The notes under the pieces are model-generated. The model was not told the origin of the DNA, ran no database searches, and saw nothing but the letters and a program-made list of their open reading frames with translations. A DNA stretch of 64,000 nucleotides from Imbricaverruca yamaguchii. Its lineage: Eukaryota > Arthropoda > Thecostraca > Neoverrucidae. The stretch covers positions 62,001 to 126,000 of the forward strand of contig JAOTOL010001395.1 in NCBI GenBank assembly GCA_034440575.1. Direction: 5' to 3'. The position numbers and the translations under genes are program-made. Positions 21,834 to 31,537 of this stretch are shown in pieces. Within the stretch, counting starts at the first letter, position 1. Each line of letters starts with the position of its first letter.

Positions 21834-22166
21834 TCAATAGGGACATTGTGCGATTTGTTGTAGTGTTGTGGCTATGTTTGCTTCTGTGTCAGCGTATTTG
21901 TTGCCATGCATGTTTGTGTGACTTGGGATCCAGTGGATCCGAAGTCTGACGGATATGTGGATATGTGGATGCTGTGTCGTGCAGATGGGTGCGAAGGATG
22001 ACCCGCGGCGGTGCTGCGTTCGGGTACAACACCACCGCTTGCCCGTCTGCTGTGTATGTGACTTTGAACCGTCTGTAAATAGGGTATATTTGGCGTATTG
22101 TGCTGTGAAATGTAAGAATAGTTGTATTTCTTTATATGTCTGTATGTGTGTTTTTCGGTTTGTCAA
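21834..22166 (-). pseudogene. LINE ORF2 RNase H domain remnant
   Basis: The segment shows the first catalytic Asp in YTLFTDGSKS (about 22053-22090) and the C-terminal IHWIPSHTNMHGNKYAD motif (about 21895-21945) with its His and last Asp. The middle third, which should hold the catalytic Glu and second Asp, is missing or scrambled. RNase H degrades the RNA strand of the RNA:cDNA hybrid during LINE insertion. Non-functional here. Confidence 0.75.
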
Positions 22167-23482
22167 TTAGGAAGTGTGTGTTGGGTGTTGGGTTGTTTCC
22201 ACCATGCGATGGGGGGTGGGAGTGGTGTTGTGGGGATTGTCATGTCTAGAGTGTTTGCGAGTCGTATGCGGCAGCCTATTGTAGTTGTGAGTCGTGTTGT
22301 ATTCATGAGTTGGTGTATGCGTTTGGTGCGGAGTTTTAATGCCTGAGGGTATGGGTGCTGTGTGATGAGTTGTGTTTTGTAATGGCATCTTAATAGGGTT
22401 TCTGTGCGTCTGTGCTTTAGTTCTGGATGTCGTTGTATATGTGAAGAGCACGAGAAGGTGAAGTGATATGGGTCCTGTGGCTATTTGTAGACATTCGCGT
22501 TGAAAACAACCTATAATTTTGAGGTTTGATGTAGTTGCATTTTCGAAGAGTGGGGATCCGTATTCCAAAATGTGCCGAATGATCGATTTGTAGAGAGCTA
22601 GAAGTGTGATTCGGTCGGATCCCCAGTTTGTGCAGGATAGTACTCGAAGGATGTTTATTCTTTTTGATGCGCGTGTTTGAATGTCTAATATGTGTGGCAG
22701 GAAAGTGAGTTTTGGGTCCAAAGTGATGCCTATAAATTTTGCTGTGGTAACGAACGGGATGGGAGCGTGGACTACTTTTAGTGGTGGTAAGTTTGCGTAT
22801 TTGTGGTAGCCGAAAATCATGCATTTTGATTTGTGTGGTGCAATGTGTAGGTTTATGGAGGCGAGTCTGCTATGTAGTTGTATTAATGTGGTTTGTAGTA
22901 TTCCTAGTGCGTTATTTGGTGTTTCGTGTGATGTCCATTTGACTATGTCGTCATCGTATATTGCAATTTTGGCCGGAAGGTTGTCTGTGATAACTGAATT
23001 TAGACCTAAAATAAAGAGCCAGTAGTGTGAACCTTGCATTAGGCCAGTAGTGAGGAATTTTGTGTCTGAAATATGGGGTCCAATTTCTACTTGAAATGAG
23101 CGATTTAGACGATCAAAGTGAAGATAGTGTAGTAGTCTACCCTGTATATTTATGTTGTGTAGGTGTTGTAGTAGTGTGGTTATGTTGATGGCGTCGTAGG
23201 CTTGCTTGAGGTCCAGGAAGACTGTTACAGTGGAGCGTTTCCCTGCCGCCTCTTTCTGGATATGTGATGAGGTAAGTGAGGTTATTATAAGCATAAGCGA
23301 TTAAGAAGGAAGCCTGATTGAATAGGAGAGATTAGTTTCTGTGCTTGGATGATGTAGAGAAGGCGTTTTTTTTTTACAAGGCGTTCGAATAGTCTGTGGA
23401 AGAAGCTAGTGAGGGCAATAGGGCGATAGCAGGTGCAGAGAGCTGTCCGGCTTTGGTTTAGGTATAGGTATGAGAAAAGCAC
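22167..23482 (-). pseudogene. LINE ORF2 reverse transcriptase core
   Basis: Two overlapping open segments (23482-23285 and 23294-22167) in different frames encode one RT. The first has CYRPIALTSFFHRLFERLV and the following SPIQSGF. The second has motif A VFLDLKQAYDAI, a damaged motif B (GLMQGS instead of GxPQGS, followed by non-matching residues) and the catalytic box IYDDDIVKW, which keeps both aspartates. KFIGITLDPKLTF and the WGSDRITLLALYKSIIRHILEYG stretch typify the I-group thumb. The C-terminal ~100 residues run into low-complexity His/Thr-rich frame. Confidence 0.8.
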
Positions 23483-24414
23483 GTAACCAGGATTGTGGGT
23501 ATGTATGTGTGGTCCATGCGGTGTTGTAAGTACCGAGTAATGTGTGCAGTTGGTAGGTGTTTGAAGAAGGAATAGTGAACGTTGTCCGGTCCTACACTTG
23601 TGTTATCTGTCTGTGCGATTGCTAATAGTAGTTCTGTGAGTGTAAATCTAGTGTTGTAGTGGTGTGTGCGTACGTCTGTAGTGGTGTGTGCGTACGTCTG
23701 TAGTGGTGTGTGCGTACGTCTGTAGTGGTGTGTGCGTACGTCTGTAGTGGTGTGTGCGTACGTCTGTAGTGGTGTGTGCGTGGTGTGATGTGTTGTAGTG
23801 GTGTGTGCGTGGTGTGATGTGTTGTAGTGGTGTGTGCGTGGTGTGATGTGTTGTAGTGGTGTGTGCGTGGTGTGATGTGTTGTAGAGGTGTGTGCGTGGT
23901 GTGATGTGTTGTAGTGGTGTGTGCGTGGTGTGATGTGTTGTAGTGGTGTGTGCGTGGTGTGATGTGTTGTAGTGGTGTGTGCGTGGTGTGATGTGTTGTA
24001 GTGGTGTGTGCGTGGTGTGATGTGTTGTAGTGGTGTGTGCGTGGTGTGTGTGTGATGTGTTGTAGTGGTGTGTGCGTGGTGTGATGTGTTGTAGTGGTGT
24101 GTGCGTGGTGTGATGTGTGGTGTGAGTGTGTGTGCGTGGTGTGATGTGTTGTAGTGGTGTGTGCGTGGTGTGATGTGTTGTAGTGGTGTGTGCGTGGTGT
24201 GATGTGTTGTAGTGGTGTGTGCGTGGTGTGATGTGTTGTAGTGGTGTGTGCGTACGTCTGATTGGAGGTGGTGGGTCTGTGGAAGTGTAAATGATCTAAA
24301 ATGGTAGTGGTGTGCAAATACGTTTGCTATTGTTTGTGGGTCTGTTGTTGTGTTGTTGTGTCTAAGTGTAACGGCTTTGATTGGGGGTCTTTGTTGGTGT
24401 TTGAATGTTTTCAA
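23458..24414 (-). pseudogene. LINE ORF2 linker/RT N-terminus split by an expanded repeat
   Basis: At the N-terminal side the frame encodes PPIKAVTLRHNNTTTDPQ and TIANVFAHHY. At the C-terminal side it encodes RFTLTELLLAIAQTDN and TSVGPDNVHYSFFKHLP. Both are standard blocks between endonuclease and RT, normally some 20-30 residues apart. Here about 600 bp of tandem repeat separates them, yet the frame stays open through the array because the monomers contain no minus-strand stop. Confidence 0.75.
23650..24250. repeat. 22-bp then 29-bp minisatellite inside LINE ORF2
   Basis: Five 22-bp units (CGTACGTCTGTAGTGGTGTG TG) at about 23660-23770 pass into about 17 units of 29 bp (TAGTGGTGTGTGCGTGGTGT plus GATGTGTTG). 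TGTAG at 23881 and 23910 gives the 29-bp period. Both share the TAGTGGTGTGTGCGT core, so one probably arose from the other. Confidence 0.92.
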
Positions 24415-24799
24415 GTGCTCACGTTTCGCCGAGGGGTGTAAATCTCTTAAATTTAGTGCAAAATGTGTTCCAAGAGTTTTTTTGCGCTTTTGATGATTAC
24501 TTTACATTGTGTTCTGAGTTGTTTATACATTGTGAGTGCTTCTGGTGTGCGGTCTCTTTCGAATCTATGTTTTGTATGGTTCCTCGCATGGATCGTCCGC
24601 TGTCATTCGTCACTCCACCAAGGAGGCGCGCGAGGTTTGTGTTGGTGTCGTGGTTTTGTTTGTGGTATGTGTTGATGTGCTGTGGTGATGAGGCTGTCTG
24701 AATTGTTCTTGCGATAGTTGAGGATGGTGGGCTGTTTAGACTGCTAAGGATTCTGAGAAAGGGGTCCAGGAAGCTTTTTTGAGGTTCCACCGGCCAGGC

Positions 24800-25507
24800 T
24801 GGTGATTGGGTGCGTGGTCGCTGAAATGTGGGTCTGTATCGGCTGTCCAGGATAGGACAAGGGCTAGGCGTGATGATGCGAGTGCTACGTCTGTGGTTGA
24901 GGTGGGAGCTAATTGGGACGAGGTGTGTGATTAGGGTTTTAGGGCGCATCGGCCATAGTAGATCATTTAGCGCCCGGGATGAGGTAGGTTGTTGTCCCGG
25001 TGTTGAACATTATGAGGTTGTGTTTGGCCGGTAGTGTTATGAGTGTGAGTGCTCTGTTGGCAGGTGCTATTGTGCGTATGTTCCATAGTCGGTGGTGTGA
25101 GTTAGTTTCCAGTTAATATCACTGGGGAATACATTTTGTCACATGTTTTGTCTAGTTCCGAAAGGGTTTCTGCGTTCCGTGAGGGGGTCGTATATGTTAA
25201 TGAATGTGTAGGCTGTGTTGTGGATGTGCATTTCTGTTAGTAGTATATCTGCTGTGGTGTTGAAGTGTATCAGGCGGTGTGGTGTAGTGTTCTCAATGTA
25301 TGTGTAAACACCGCTTGATATGTGTGTGTTGTGTGAGTCTTATCTGTGTAATGTGTGTTGAGGAATGTTAAATTGATATGGGTCGTTGTGTTTGAAGTGG
25401 GTTTGTTGTGTGCGAAGTGCTGTGTGATTTGTTTGTAGTTCGTAGTGTTTGAGTTCTGGCCAGTGTCCTATGAGTCCGTGAGTATTCCACTGTAGTATTG
25501 CGTTCAT
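24800..25507 (-). pseudogene. LINE ORF2 AP-type endonuclease, decayed
   Basis: ORF2 starts at ATG 25507-25505: MNAILQWNTHGLIGHWPELK matches the N-terminus of LINE apurinic-type endonucleases, with the metal-binding Asn of QWN. The next acidic position, normally QETHF or similar, reads QQTHF, so the catalytic Glu is lost. Later, HFNTTADILLTE and TFINIYDP are recognisable after an in-frame stop. The C-terminal linker (PWWSDE, about 24620-24600) lies in a third frame. The domain nicks target DNA for priming. It cannot be active in this copy. Confidence 0.7.
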
Positions 25508-26530
25508 TCTTTGCATGAGTTGGCGCGGATGTGTGGGCGATTAGGTGATGGTTGTTTTTTGCTTGTGCTCTTTGTTGGTCTGTGTAGTTGAGTAGAGGGT
25601 GATGTCGCGTTTGGGGGAGGGGGTCGTGGTGTCTGGGTCAGTTGTGGTGTGGTCTCGGTCCGCTTGCTCCTCCGGGTCTGTGTCCTGATCTGTGTGTGGG
25701 TGAGTGTGTAGGTGATATGTACGATGTGCATGTGGTTTGTGGGGATGCTGAGGGTGCCGGTTGGTATCGTGGTGGCGGTGGTGGGTGGTAGAGTAGATTG
25801 GATAGGTTTTTGCACGTTGACCGTGGTGGTATTGAGTGTGCTTGACGGTGGTTTGAGGAGGGTCCTGGTGTTGGTGGTCTTGATTTGGGTGTGTTAGTGT
25901 TGAGTGGTGTTCGTGTGTGCTGAGGTTATCGTTGTTCTGCGTAGGTGTTTGCGTTGTGTCCCTGCTGGGAGCGTGTTGGCAGAGCCGGGTAGTCCGCGTG
26001 TGATAGTGATGGTGGCGGTTGTTTGTGCAAACCCGGCTCCGTGCGGCGAGACGGCCACGCCGCCGGCGGGTCCAGGACCGACGCCCTGGCCCGGTATGGG
26101 TCCATACCTGCTAGGTGGACCCGGCGGAGCACCTCTCGCTCCGCCATCCACCGAGGGCAGGACCCATCCGAGGCCGCGTGGTCCCCCCGCAGGCGGCGCA
26201 GCACAGCTCGCCGCTGGTGCATGTGTCTGTTGGGTGTGTACGAGCGCATTTCCCGTAAGTGTGTTGGATTGCACGGCAACCCCCCCCCGCTGTGTCCGTA
26301 GCGCTGTCAGTTTTTGCAACGCCGCGGGAAGGGTGCGCGTGGCGTGGCTGTGTGCCTAATATATCCTATTTTTATGTACGATAGTGGTATACGTGTTTGG
26401 AATCCAAGGATCAGGAGGTGGGTGATGGTATAGCCCTGTCTCGGGGCTGGCCGGTACACGGCGGAGACGCCCTGGACCCCAAGTTTGACGGTCGGTCTCT
26501 CCGCCGGTATACCGGCCAGCTCCCTTGCCA
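25504..26530 (-). pseudogene. LINE ORF1 (gag-like) central and C-terminal part with zinc knuckles
   Basis: Pieces in three frames together read as a gag-like ORF1. There is an ELAGIPAE...GVSAVYRP block (about 26530-26440). Then a knuckle, RRCKN-stop-QRYGHSG, near 26330-26290, where TGA replaces the expected second Cys codon. Then GDHAASDGSCPRWMAER (about 26180-26130), the end of a second or third knuckle. A Pro/Thr-rich tail follows, ending ANSCKE at 25504. Zinc knuckles bind the element's own RNA. The stop TGA (25506-25504) overlaps the ORF2 ATG. Confidence 0.7.
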
Positions 26531-26531
26531 T

Positions 26532-26815
26532 GACTGTGTCTTGGCTAGTGTTAAGGTTGGTGGCTGGTGTTATGCTGATCGGTGCTCCTCTTATGTGACG
26601 GATTTCGGTAGCAGGTAGGCGTCAGTGGCATTGTTAGCTTGAATCGGGATCGTTCCTGATTTAAGTGATTTTGCGTGGAGGGGCGATCTCCTCTTGGGAG
26701 ATCGCCTCATCCACCAGCTAGGGATCCGGGACCCCAGGGATCACCCCGTCTCTCCGGCGACAGATGAGGTAATCCCCATGGGTGTTGGTTCGGGGTTGGT
26801 TATGTTGCGTTGCTG
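26532..26815 (-). pseudogene. LINE ORF1 N-terminal part, second copy
   Basis: Diverged duplicate of 27480-27768. Both contain minus-strand PDPWLVDE/LDPWLVDG with AIS/EIS, an upstream GDYLICRRRDG/GDFFVCRWGDG, and a downstream block ending in NLNTSQDTVMARELAGIPAE / NMNTSQGTIMDRELVGIPAE. The 53-bp array sits between the two copies. Confidence 0.65.
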
Positions 26816-26837
26816 TTCGTCTACCAGAGGTCCGGCC

Positions 26838-27480
26838 GGTATACGGCGGAGACGCCCTGGTCCCCATATCTGCGGACCAGTGCCTCCGCCGGTATACGGC
26901 GGAGACACCCTGGTCCCCATATCTGCGGACCAGTGTCTCCGCCGATATACGGCGGAGAGACCCTGGTCCCCATATCTGCGGACCAGTGCCTCCGCAGGTA
27001 TACGGCGGAGACGCCCTGGTCCCCATATCTGCGGACCAGTGCCTCCGCCGGTATACGGCGGAGACGCCCTGGTCCCCGAGTCTGCGGACCAGTGTCTCCG
27101 CAGGTATACGGCGGAGACATCCTGGTCCCCATATCTGCGGACCAGTGCCTCCGCCGGTATACGGCGGAGACGCCCTGGTCCCAGAGTCTGCGGACCAGTG
27201 CCTCCGCCGGTATACGGCGGAGACGCCCTGGTCCCCGAGTCTGCGGACCAGTGTCTCCGCAGGTATACGGCGGAGACATCCTGGTCCCCATATCTGCGGA
27301 CCAGTGCCTCCGCAGGTATACGGCGGAGACGCCCTGGTCCCCGAGTCTGCGGACCAGTGCCTCCGCCGGTATACGGCGGAGACGCCCTGGTCCCCGAGTC
27401 TGCGGACCAGTGTCTCCGCAGGTATACGGCGGAGACATCCTGGTCCCCAAGTCTGCGGACCAGTGTCTCCGCCGGTATAC
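26838..27480. repeat. 53-bp minisatellite derived from LINE ORF1, about 12 copies
   Basis: GGTATACGGCGGAGACGCCC starts at 26838, 26891, 26944 and 26997, giving 53 bp. Each unit has two nested stems, GGCGGAG/CTCCGCC and CTGGTCC/GGACCAG, around a ~10-base loop. A single related copy lies in ORF1 at about 26452-26520 (GGCGGAGACGCCCTGG...TCTCCGCCGGTATACCGGC), outside the array. The sequence flanking the array is ORF1 sequence. Confidence 0.93.
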
Positions 27481-27768
27481 CGACCAGCTCCCTGTCCATG
27501 ATGGTACCTTGGCTTGTGTTCATGTTTGTAGCTAGTGTGATTGTGATAGATGTTCCTTGGATATGTTTAATTTTGGTGAGCAGGTAGGCGTCGGTGGTAT
27601 CGTTGGCTTGTGGAGCGCCGTACCGTAGTGGTTTGGCGTGCAGGGTGGCCCTGTGTAGTTAGAGATCTCTCCATCCACCAGCCAGGGGTCCAGGTTGCCC
27701 ATTGGCTCCCCGTCCCCCCAACGGCAGACGAAGAAGTCGCCCGCTGGTGATGGATCGGTGTCGTTCAT
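27480..27768 (-). pseudogene. LINE ORF1 N-terminus, first copy
   Basis: Starts at ATG 27768 with MNDTDPSPAGDFFVCRWGDG and continues to LDPWLVDGEIS. The frame shifts before NMNTSQGTIMDRELVGIPAE, after which the array begins. I recognise no named domain. The assignment comes from its position before the knuckle region and from the duplicate at 26532-26815. Confidence 0.55.
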
Positions 27769-27990
27769 GCTTGTGTTGCTGATGTTGGGGTTGTGTAGTT
27801 TTGTCGTGTTGGATATAGGGTGAAAGTGGCAGGTGAGTGTGACACAGTATCCTGAACAGTTTTGGCGGAGGGTAAAGAGGGGCGCAAAGAGAGCCCGACA
27901 GGTGTAAAAGTGGGGGCAGACAAATTCGAAGAGAACACAAAGAAGTCAGAAACCGTGCGTGAAGAAAGCACGGAAAGGCAGATCAAATAA

Positions 27991-28540
27991 AGATCGTGCA
28001 GAGGGCACTAGAGGGAATGTCGGGTGGGGGTTTGGGGGGAGCCCGGGGTGGGAGGGGGTGGCAGCACCGCCGGACTGACCTTGTAGCCGGGTAGATGTAG
28101 ATGAAGTGAAGAAGAAGCACTGCACTGTGAGACAGGTGAGATGATCTTGAAGGTGGCCTGTTGCGTCTCGGTGGTCTGGTGGCGTTGGTGAAAGCGAAGG
28201 GAGGAAGGTATGCAGTGGTATGTAGGGCTAGAGGCCACTCTCTGTGAGGGTCGGTGATTGGGTTGCAAGTGTGAGTGTGTGGGTGTAGAATGTGTGGTGG
28301 CAGGGGGCAGGTGGCAGGTGGCAGGTGGCTGGTGGTTGATGGTGTCTTCTTCGATCCTGGGTCCCAGGTCCCGTACCTCGTCTTCTGGAGTCTTCTTCCT
28401 CGTTGTCGTCCTCCGACCAGTCGTTCGTGATCGATGGTGACTACAGGAGCAGCAAGAAGCCAGGATCGAGGCGTGCAAAACTCGTGACAAAGCGTGCTCA
28501 GAAGCTCGACAGATGTCCAGAACTTTCTCGGATTATCAGG
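27991..28540. other. Possible LINE 5' UTR / junction with the Gypsy fragment
   Basis: About 550 bp between the recognisable LINE start and the gag fragment. Contains a short GGCAGGTGGCAGGTGGCAGG repeat near 28300-28330. The open minus-strand frame (28490-28008) is Pro/Ser/Thr-rich, with no domain. Confidence 0.4.
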
Positions 28541-28544
28541 TCGG

Positions 28545-29234
28545 GTGTTTTAGCATGCGTCGATGTGCTTCATTATAACTGCTGCTAATCACTACGTGAT
28601 CGTCACGAAATCTGTCGTTGATGCGCTTCTCACAAGTCACAGCATGCCACGATTTCTTTTAGCGCGCACATATATTCGGCGACAGATTCTCCCTGCTCCT
28701 GTATTCTCCAACTGAAATCCCGTCTGTTGATGACGACGTTGCGATGTCGACGGAGGTCCATGGACTCGATGCCATCAGCAATGCTGGCGTCGGCCGAAGT
28801 CGGTAGGCCAAAGCGAACGACGCGGGCCCAGTCGTCATCCAAGACGGCGAGGAGTGCCGCTTTCTGCTCCGGTGGCGACATCTCGCCGATGTGGGTGAGC
28901 AAGCGAGGGCCCTCGAACTTCTTTTTCCGAGCCTCAAACTCCATGAGTGAAGCAGTAGAATGGAGCCTGGGAATGGGCGTTCCCGCTGCAGGAATGCTGA
29001 TACGAGACGGGCACCTACACCAGCAGGGACGGCGCCCGGCGTCGCATCCGACGCATTTGGGCCGTGGGCCCCCGGAGGAAGGACTCCGCTAGCGGGGCCG
29101 GGGCAGAGATGCTGTAGTGGGGCCGTCATCTGCTCATCACGGCGGACAGCAATCCCCATCTGCTGCTGCAGCAGGCGGGTGAGCATCTCCGTTGAAGATT
29201 CTGCGGATTCCGATTTGGAGTCTGGATCGGGCAT
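28545..29234 (-). pseudogene. Ty3/Gypsy-type gag, frameshifted and truncated
   Basis: Starts at ATG 29234 with MPDPDSKSES. A Gln/Met-rich coiled stretch (LLQQQMGIAVRRDEQM) follows, then a Pro/Gly/Ala linker. After a frameshift near 28950 come FEARKKKFEGP, EMSPPEQKAALLAVLDDD, RVVRFGLP and a conserved RRHRNVVINRRDF...QEQGESVAEYMCALKEI block. An in-frame stop follows CDL, and homology fades near 28550. This is the capsid region of an invertebrate Ty3/Gypsy-type gag. Protease, RT and integrase are absent. Gag forms the particle that packages element RNA. Confidence 0.65.
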
Positions 29235-29422
29235 CTTCGTGCAGGCACAGAAACACAGCGGGTATCTGAAACACACAAAATCACCTATGAACCTACTTCT
29301 GCACGGTGCGGCAAATTATCGTTCTCGCACTGACGCCTCCGATCTCGCACTGTACCGCAAATCATCACCGATCGCACATATAATTTTCCAGTATCATAGT
29401 TTCACAACATTTCCTTGTCCTA

Positions 29423-29434
29423 CCGACCGCGCCA
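29423..29434 (-). other. Primer-binding-like site next to LTR
   Basis: On the minus strand TGGCGCGGTCGG follows the candidate LTR end ...AACA directly. LTR retrotransposons place a tRNA-primer site starting TGG at this position. I could not match it to a particular tRNA. Confidence 0.4.
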
Positions 29435-29688
29435 TGTTACGATGTTCTTTGGTTTCGAGTGTGTATACGATTCGCGCTGCTGAGGTACCACGACACAAAC
29501 GCTGCAGCTCTGGCCGGGTGACCCTATTGGAGCGCGAGCGTGACTGGCAGTGGGCCGGTCATGTCGGCCGGTCAGACGAGCGTAGCCGCCGGGCTTTAGA
29601 GGTGACAGATTGAACACCCGAACACCACGAATCCAGTACAGAGTGTCTAGTGGTGCCAAAGTGAAAATTGAAAGTCCAGCACAGAACA
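29435..29688 (-). mobile_element. Candidate 5' LTR (254 bp) of the Gypsy-type element
   Basis: On the minus strand it begins TGTTCTGTGC and ends CGTAACA, giving the usual TG...CA ends in a perfect 4-bp inverted repeat (TGTT/AACA). It lies about 200 bp upstream of the gag ATG, with a primer-like site between. No second LTR is seen in the window, so the call rests on ends and position. Confidence 0.45.
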
Positions 29689-29689
29689 T

Positions 29690-30533
29690 GAGGATCATGC
29701 CAAGGCTTCCCAGCAGCTTAGTACAACACTAACAATGAAAAGGCTATAAGAAGGCTTTTAAGGCTTTTTTAGTCAATACAATTCAACATTGAATGTTTTG
29801 GTCGTACATGATCTCACACCAATCAGTTGTTTCACCAATCACAAGTTTCACCTCTGGACATGTCGGAATTATTTGTGTACTTTAATATATAGTATTGTAT
29901 TATATTATTTTTCACTATGTTATACAATATTATATTTGACTATATTATGCCCTATTATGTCACATATACATAATATGTGTATTTTAATACGTTCACATTA
30001 ATTTTAATACATATGTAATATAATATAGGTATTAACTATTCCACTAGAATATGCCATATTGTATTATACTACAATATGACATATTTTGTAATACTATATT
30101 TTATTATATTTTATTATTTTATTTCATATCATAGTAAGTTACATTGCATTGTATTATATAATGTTTGATCATATTATATAATGTTATATTATATTACATA
30201 TTATTACATCGTATTATATTGAATTGTATTGTACCTTGCAGTGTATCGTGCTGTATTGCATTGTGATCTGTGACAGTTCTCAATCATTCCTTCCCTCCAA
30301 CTCAGGCTAAAGGTTAACTATTGGGCCTATTGGCGTACACAAGGCACAACAAATTATTTTCAGGGCAGCTTTGAGCGCCACAAAGGTCATTTGGCTATTC
30401 AACAATTTCACAACCAGTGGCACCCTGGATGATCAGGATCAGGAGCGTCACAAAGATCACCACCAGTGATTTGGGATGAACTGCATGGTTTGGCACCAGA
30501 TGTAGAACTGATGGTGTGAGACGTACGGCAAGC
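29690..30533. other. AT-rich unique stretch, no gene
   Basis: From about 29870 to 30240 the sequence is dominated by TATTATATT-type words without a strict period. No coding region. Confidence 0.5.
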
Positions 30534-31537
30534 TTAACACTCGCACTTCCGGCGGTCCGCGCCAACTTTGCATGTCCGGGGGGGCAGATGTCTGCCACCC
30601 CCTAAGATCTCTAGAACTATGCTAGCTAGCGACAAACCAAAAAATGCGTTGGATAGCTGGTGACAGGCTCTATCCAAAGTAGGTTGTCCATTTTTCGCCC
30701 AGGTCAATATTCAGGTCACTGGGTCACCATAGGTCAAATTCAACCAGATCGGGTGGGACTCTCAGATATTGACAAATATCTCAGGACCTGCCACAGATAG
30801 AAACAAACGGCGAACGGTATTCGACAGTCCTTGAAATGCGTTATGGATAATAAATGGTGTGATTTAAGGTCAGGTCAACCGAAACCGTGACCTCAGGTCA
30901 AGGTCATGAAATAGCCTGGGAAGGGCATATAATGTATCAATCGACACGTGTTGGCGATGCAATCACAATGGTGGTAATTTCATCCTTCTAGCTCAATGCA
31001 GTTCGATATAATGCGCATAAATGTGTAGTGATCTCAGGTGACCTCAGATGACCTTGGTGAGGTCATTGATAAAAAATGTCAGTCGTAACATTGAGCATAG
31101 CTTCCAGCTACACGCCACAACCGCTGTGAGATCATTCCGAGAGCAAATACGTAACCAGAAAATATTTGTATATGTATTTTACCATAGTCCTATAATGAGG
31201 AAGCCATGGCCGCGACCTGACCTCAGGTCAATGCTACGAAAAGAATGATATATATCATGCTCTCTGGTGAAATCATGGCGTGTTATAAGTTAGAAAGCAA
31301 TCGCCCAATTATTGTGGAAGTTATATCACATAAAACTCCGAGTGTAGTTGGGTCACTTCGCCTGACCTAGTGACTTCACCTAAGACGACCCAGGGTTAAA
31401 AGTGTATGAGGATATGCGGAAAGGACTAATGAGCAGCAGCTGTGCGAGGTTTGGCCTTGCTAACCCAATTAGTATGGCGGAAAATTGGGAAAAACCCCAA
31501 GGGGGAAGATATCTGCCCCCGGACGTGCGCGTGTTAA
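30534..31537. mobile_element. Second TTAA-flanked non-autonomous element, same family
   Basis: Ends are TTAACACTCGCACTTCC (30534-30550) and, inverted at the right, TTAACACGCGCACGTCC (31521-31537), an imperfect 17-bp inverted repeat. Subterminal palindromes are GGGGGGGCAGATGTCTGCC at the left and GGGGGAAGATATCTGCCCCC at the right, like the copy at 5796-7130. Both copies carry CCCCCTAAGATCTC next to the left palindrome and repeated TGACCTCAGGTCA palindromes inside (about 30888 and 31217 here). 1,004 bp with TTAAs and no transposase. Confidence 0.7.

Larger units (their letters stand above)
20990..27990 (-). mobile_element. Near full-length, decayed I/Jockey-group LINE with RNase H
   Basis: Read on the minus strand the order is: possible 5' UTR (above 27768), ORF1 with zinc-knuckle motifs (27768 to 25504), ORF2 with endonuclease (25507 to about 24800), linker and RT (about 24700 to 22250), RNase H (about 22100 to 21840), C-terminal Cys-His motif (21776 to 21414), and a 3' UTR ending near 20990. 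The ORF1 stop and the ORF2 start overlap as ATGA. RNase H plus this order fits the I-type branch of the Jockey/I supergroup. Many frameshifts and stops make it a pseudo-element. Two tandem arrays (26838-27480 and 23650-24250) lie inside it. A fragment of a related 3' UTR lies at 480-875. The 5' end is uncertain and may reach 28500. Confidence 0.8.
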
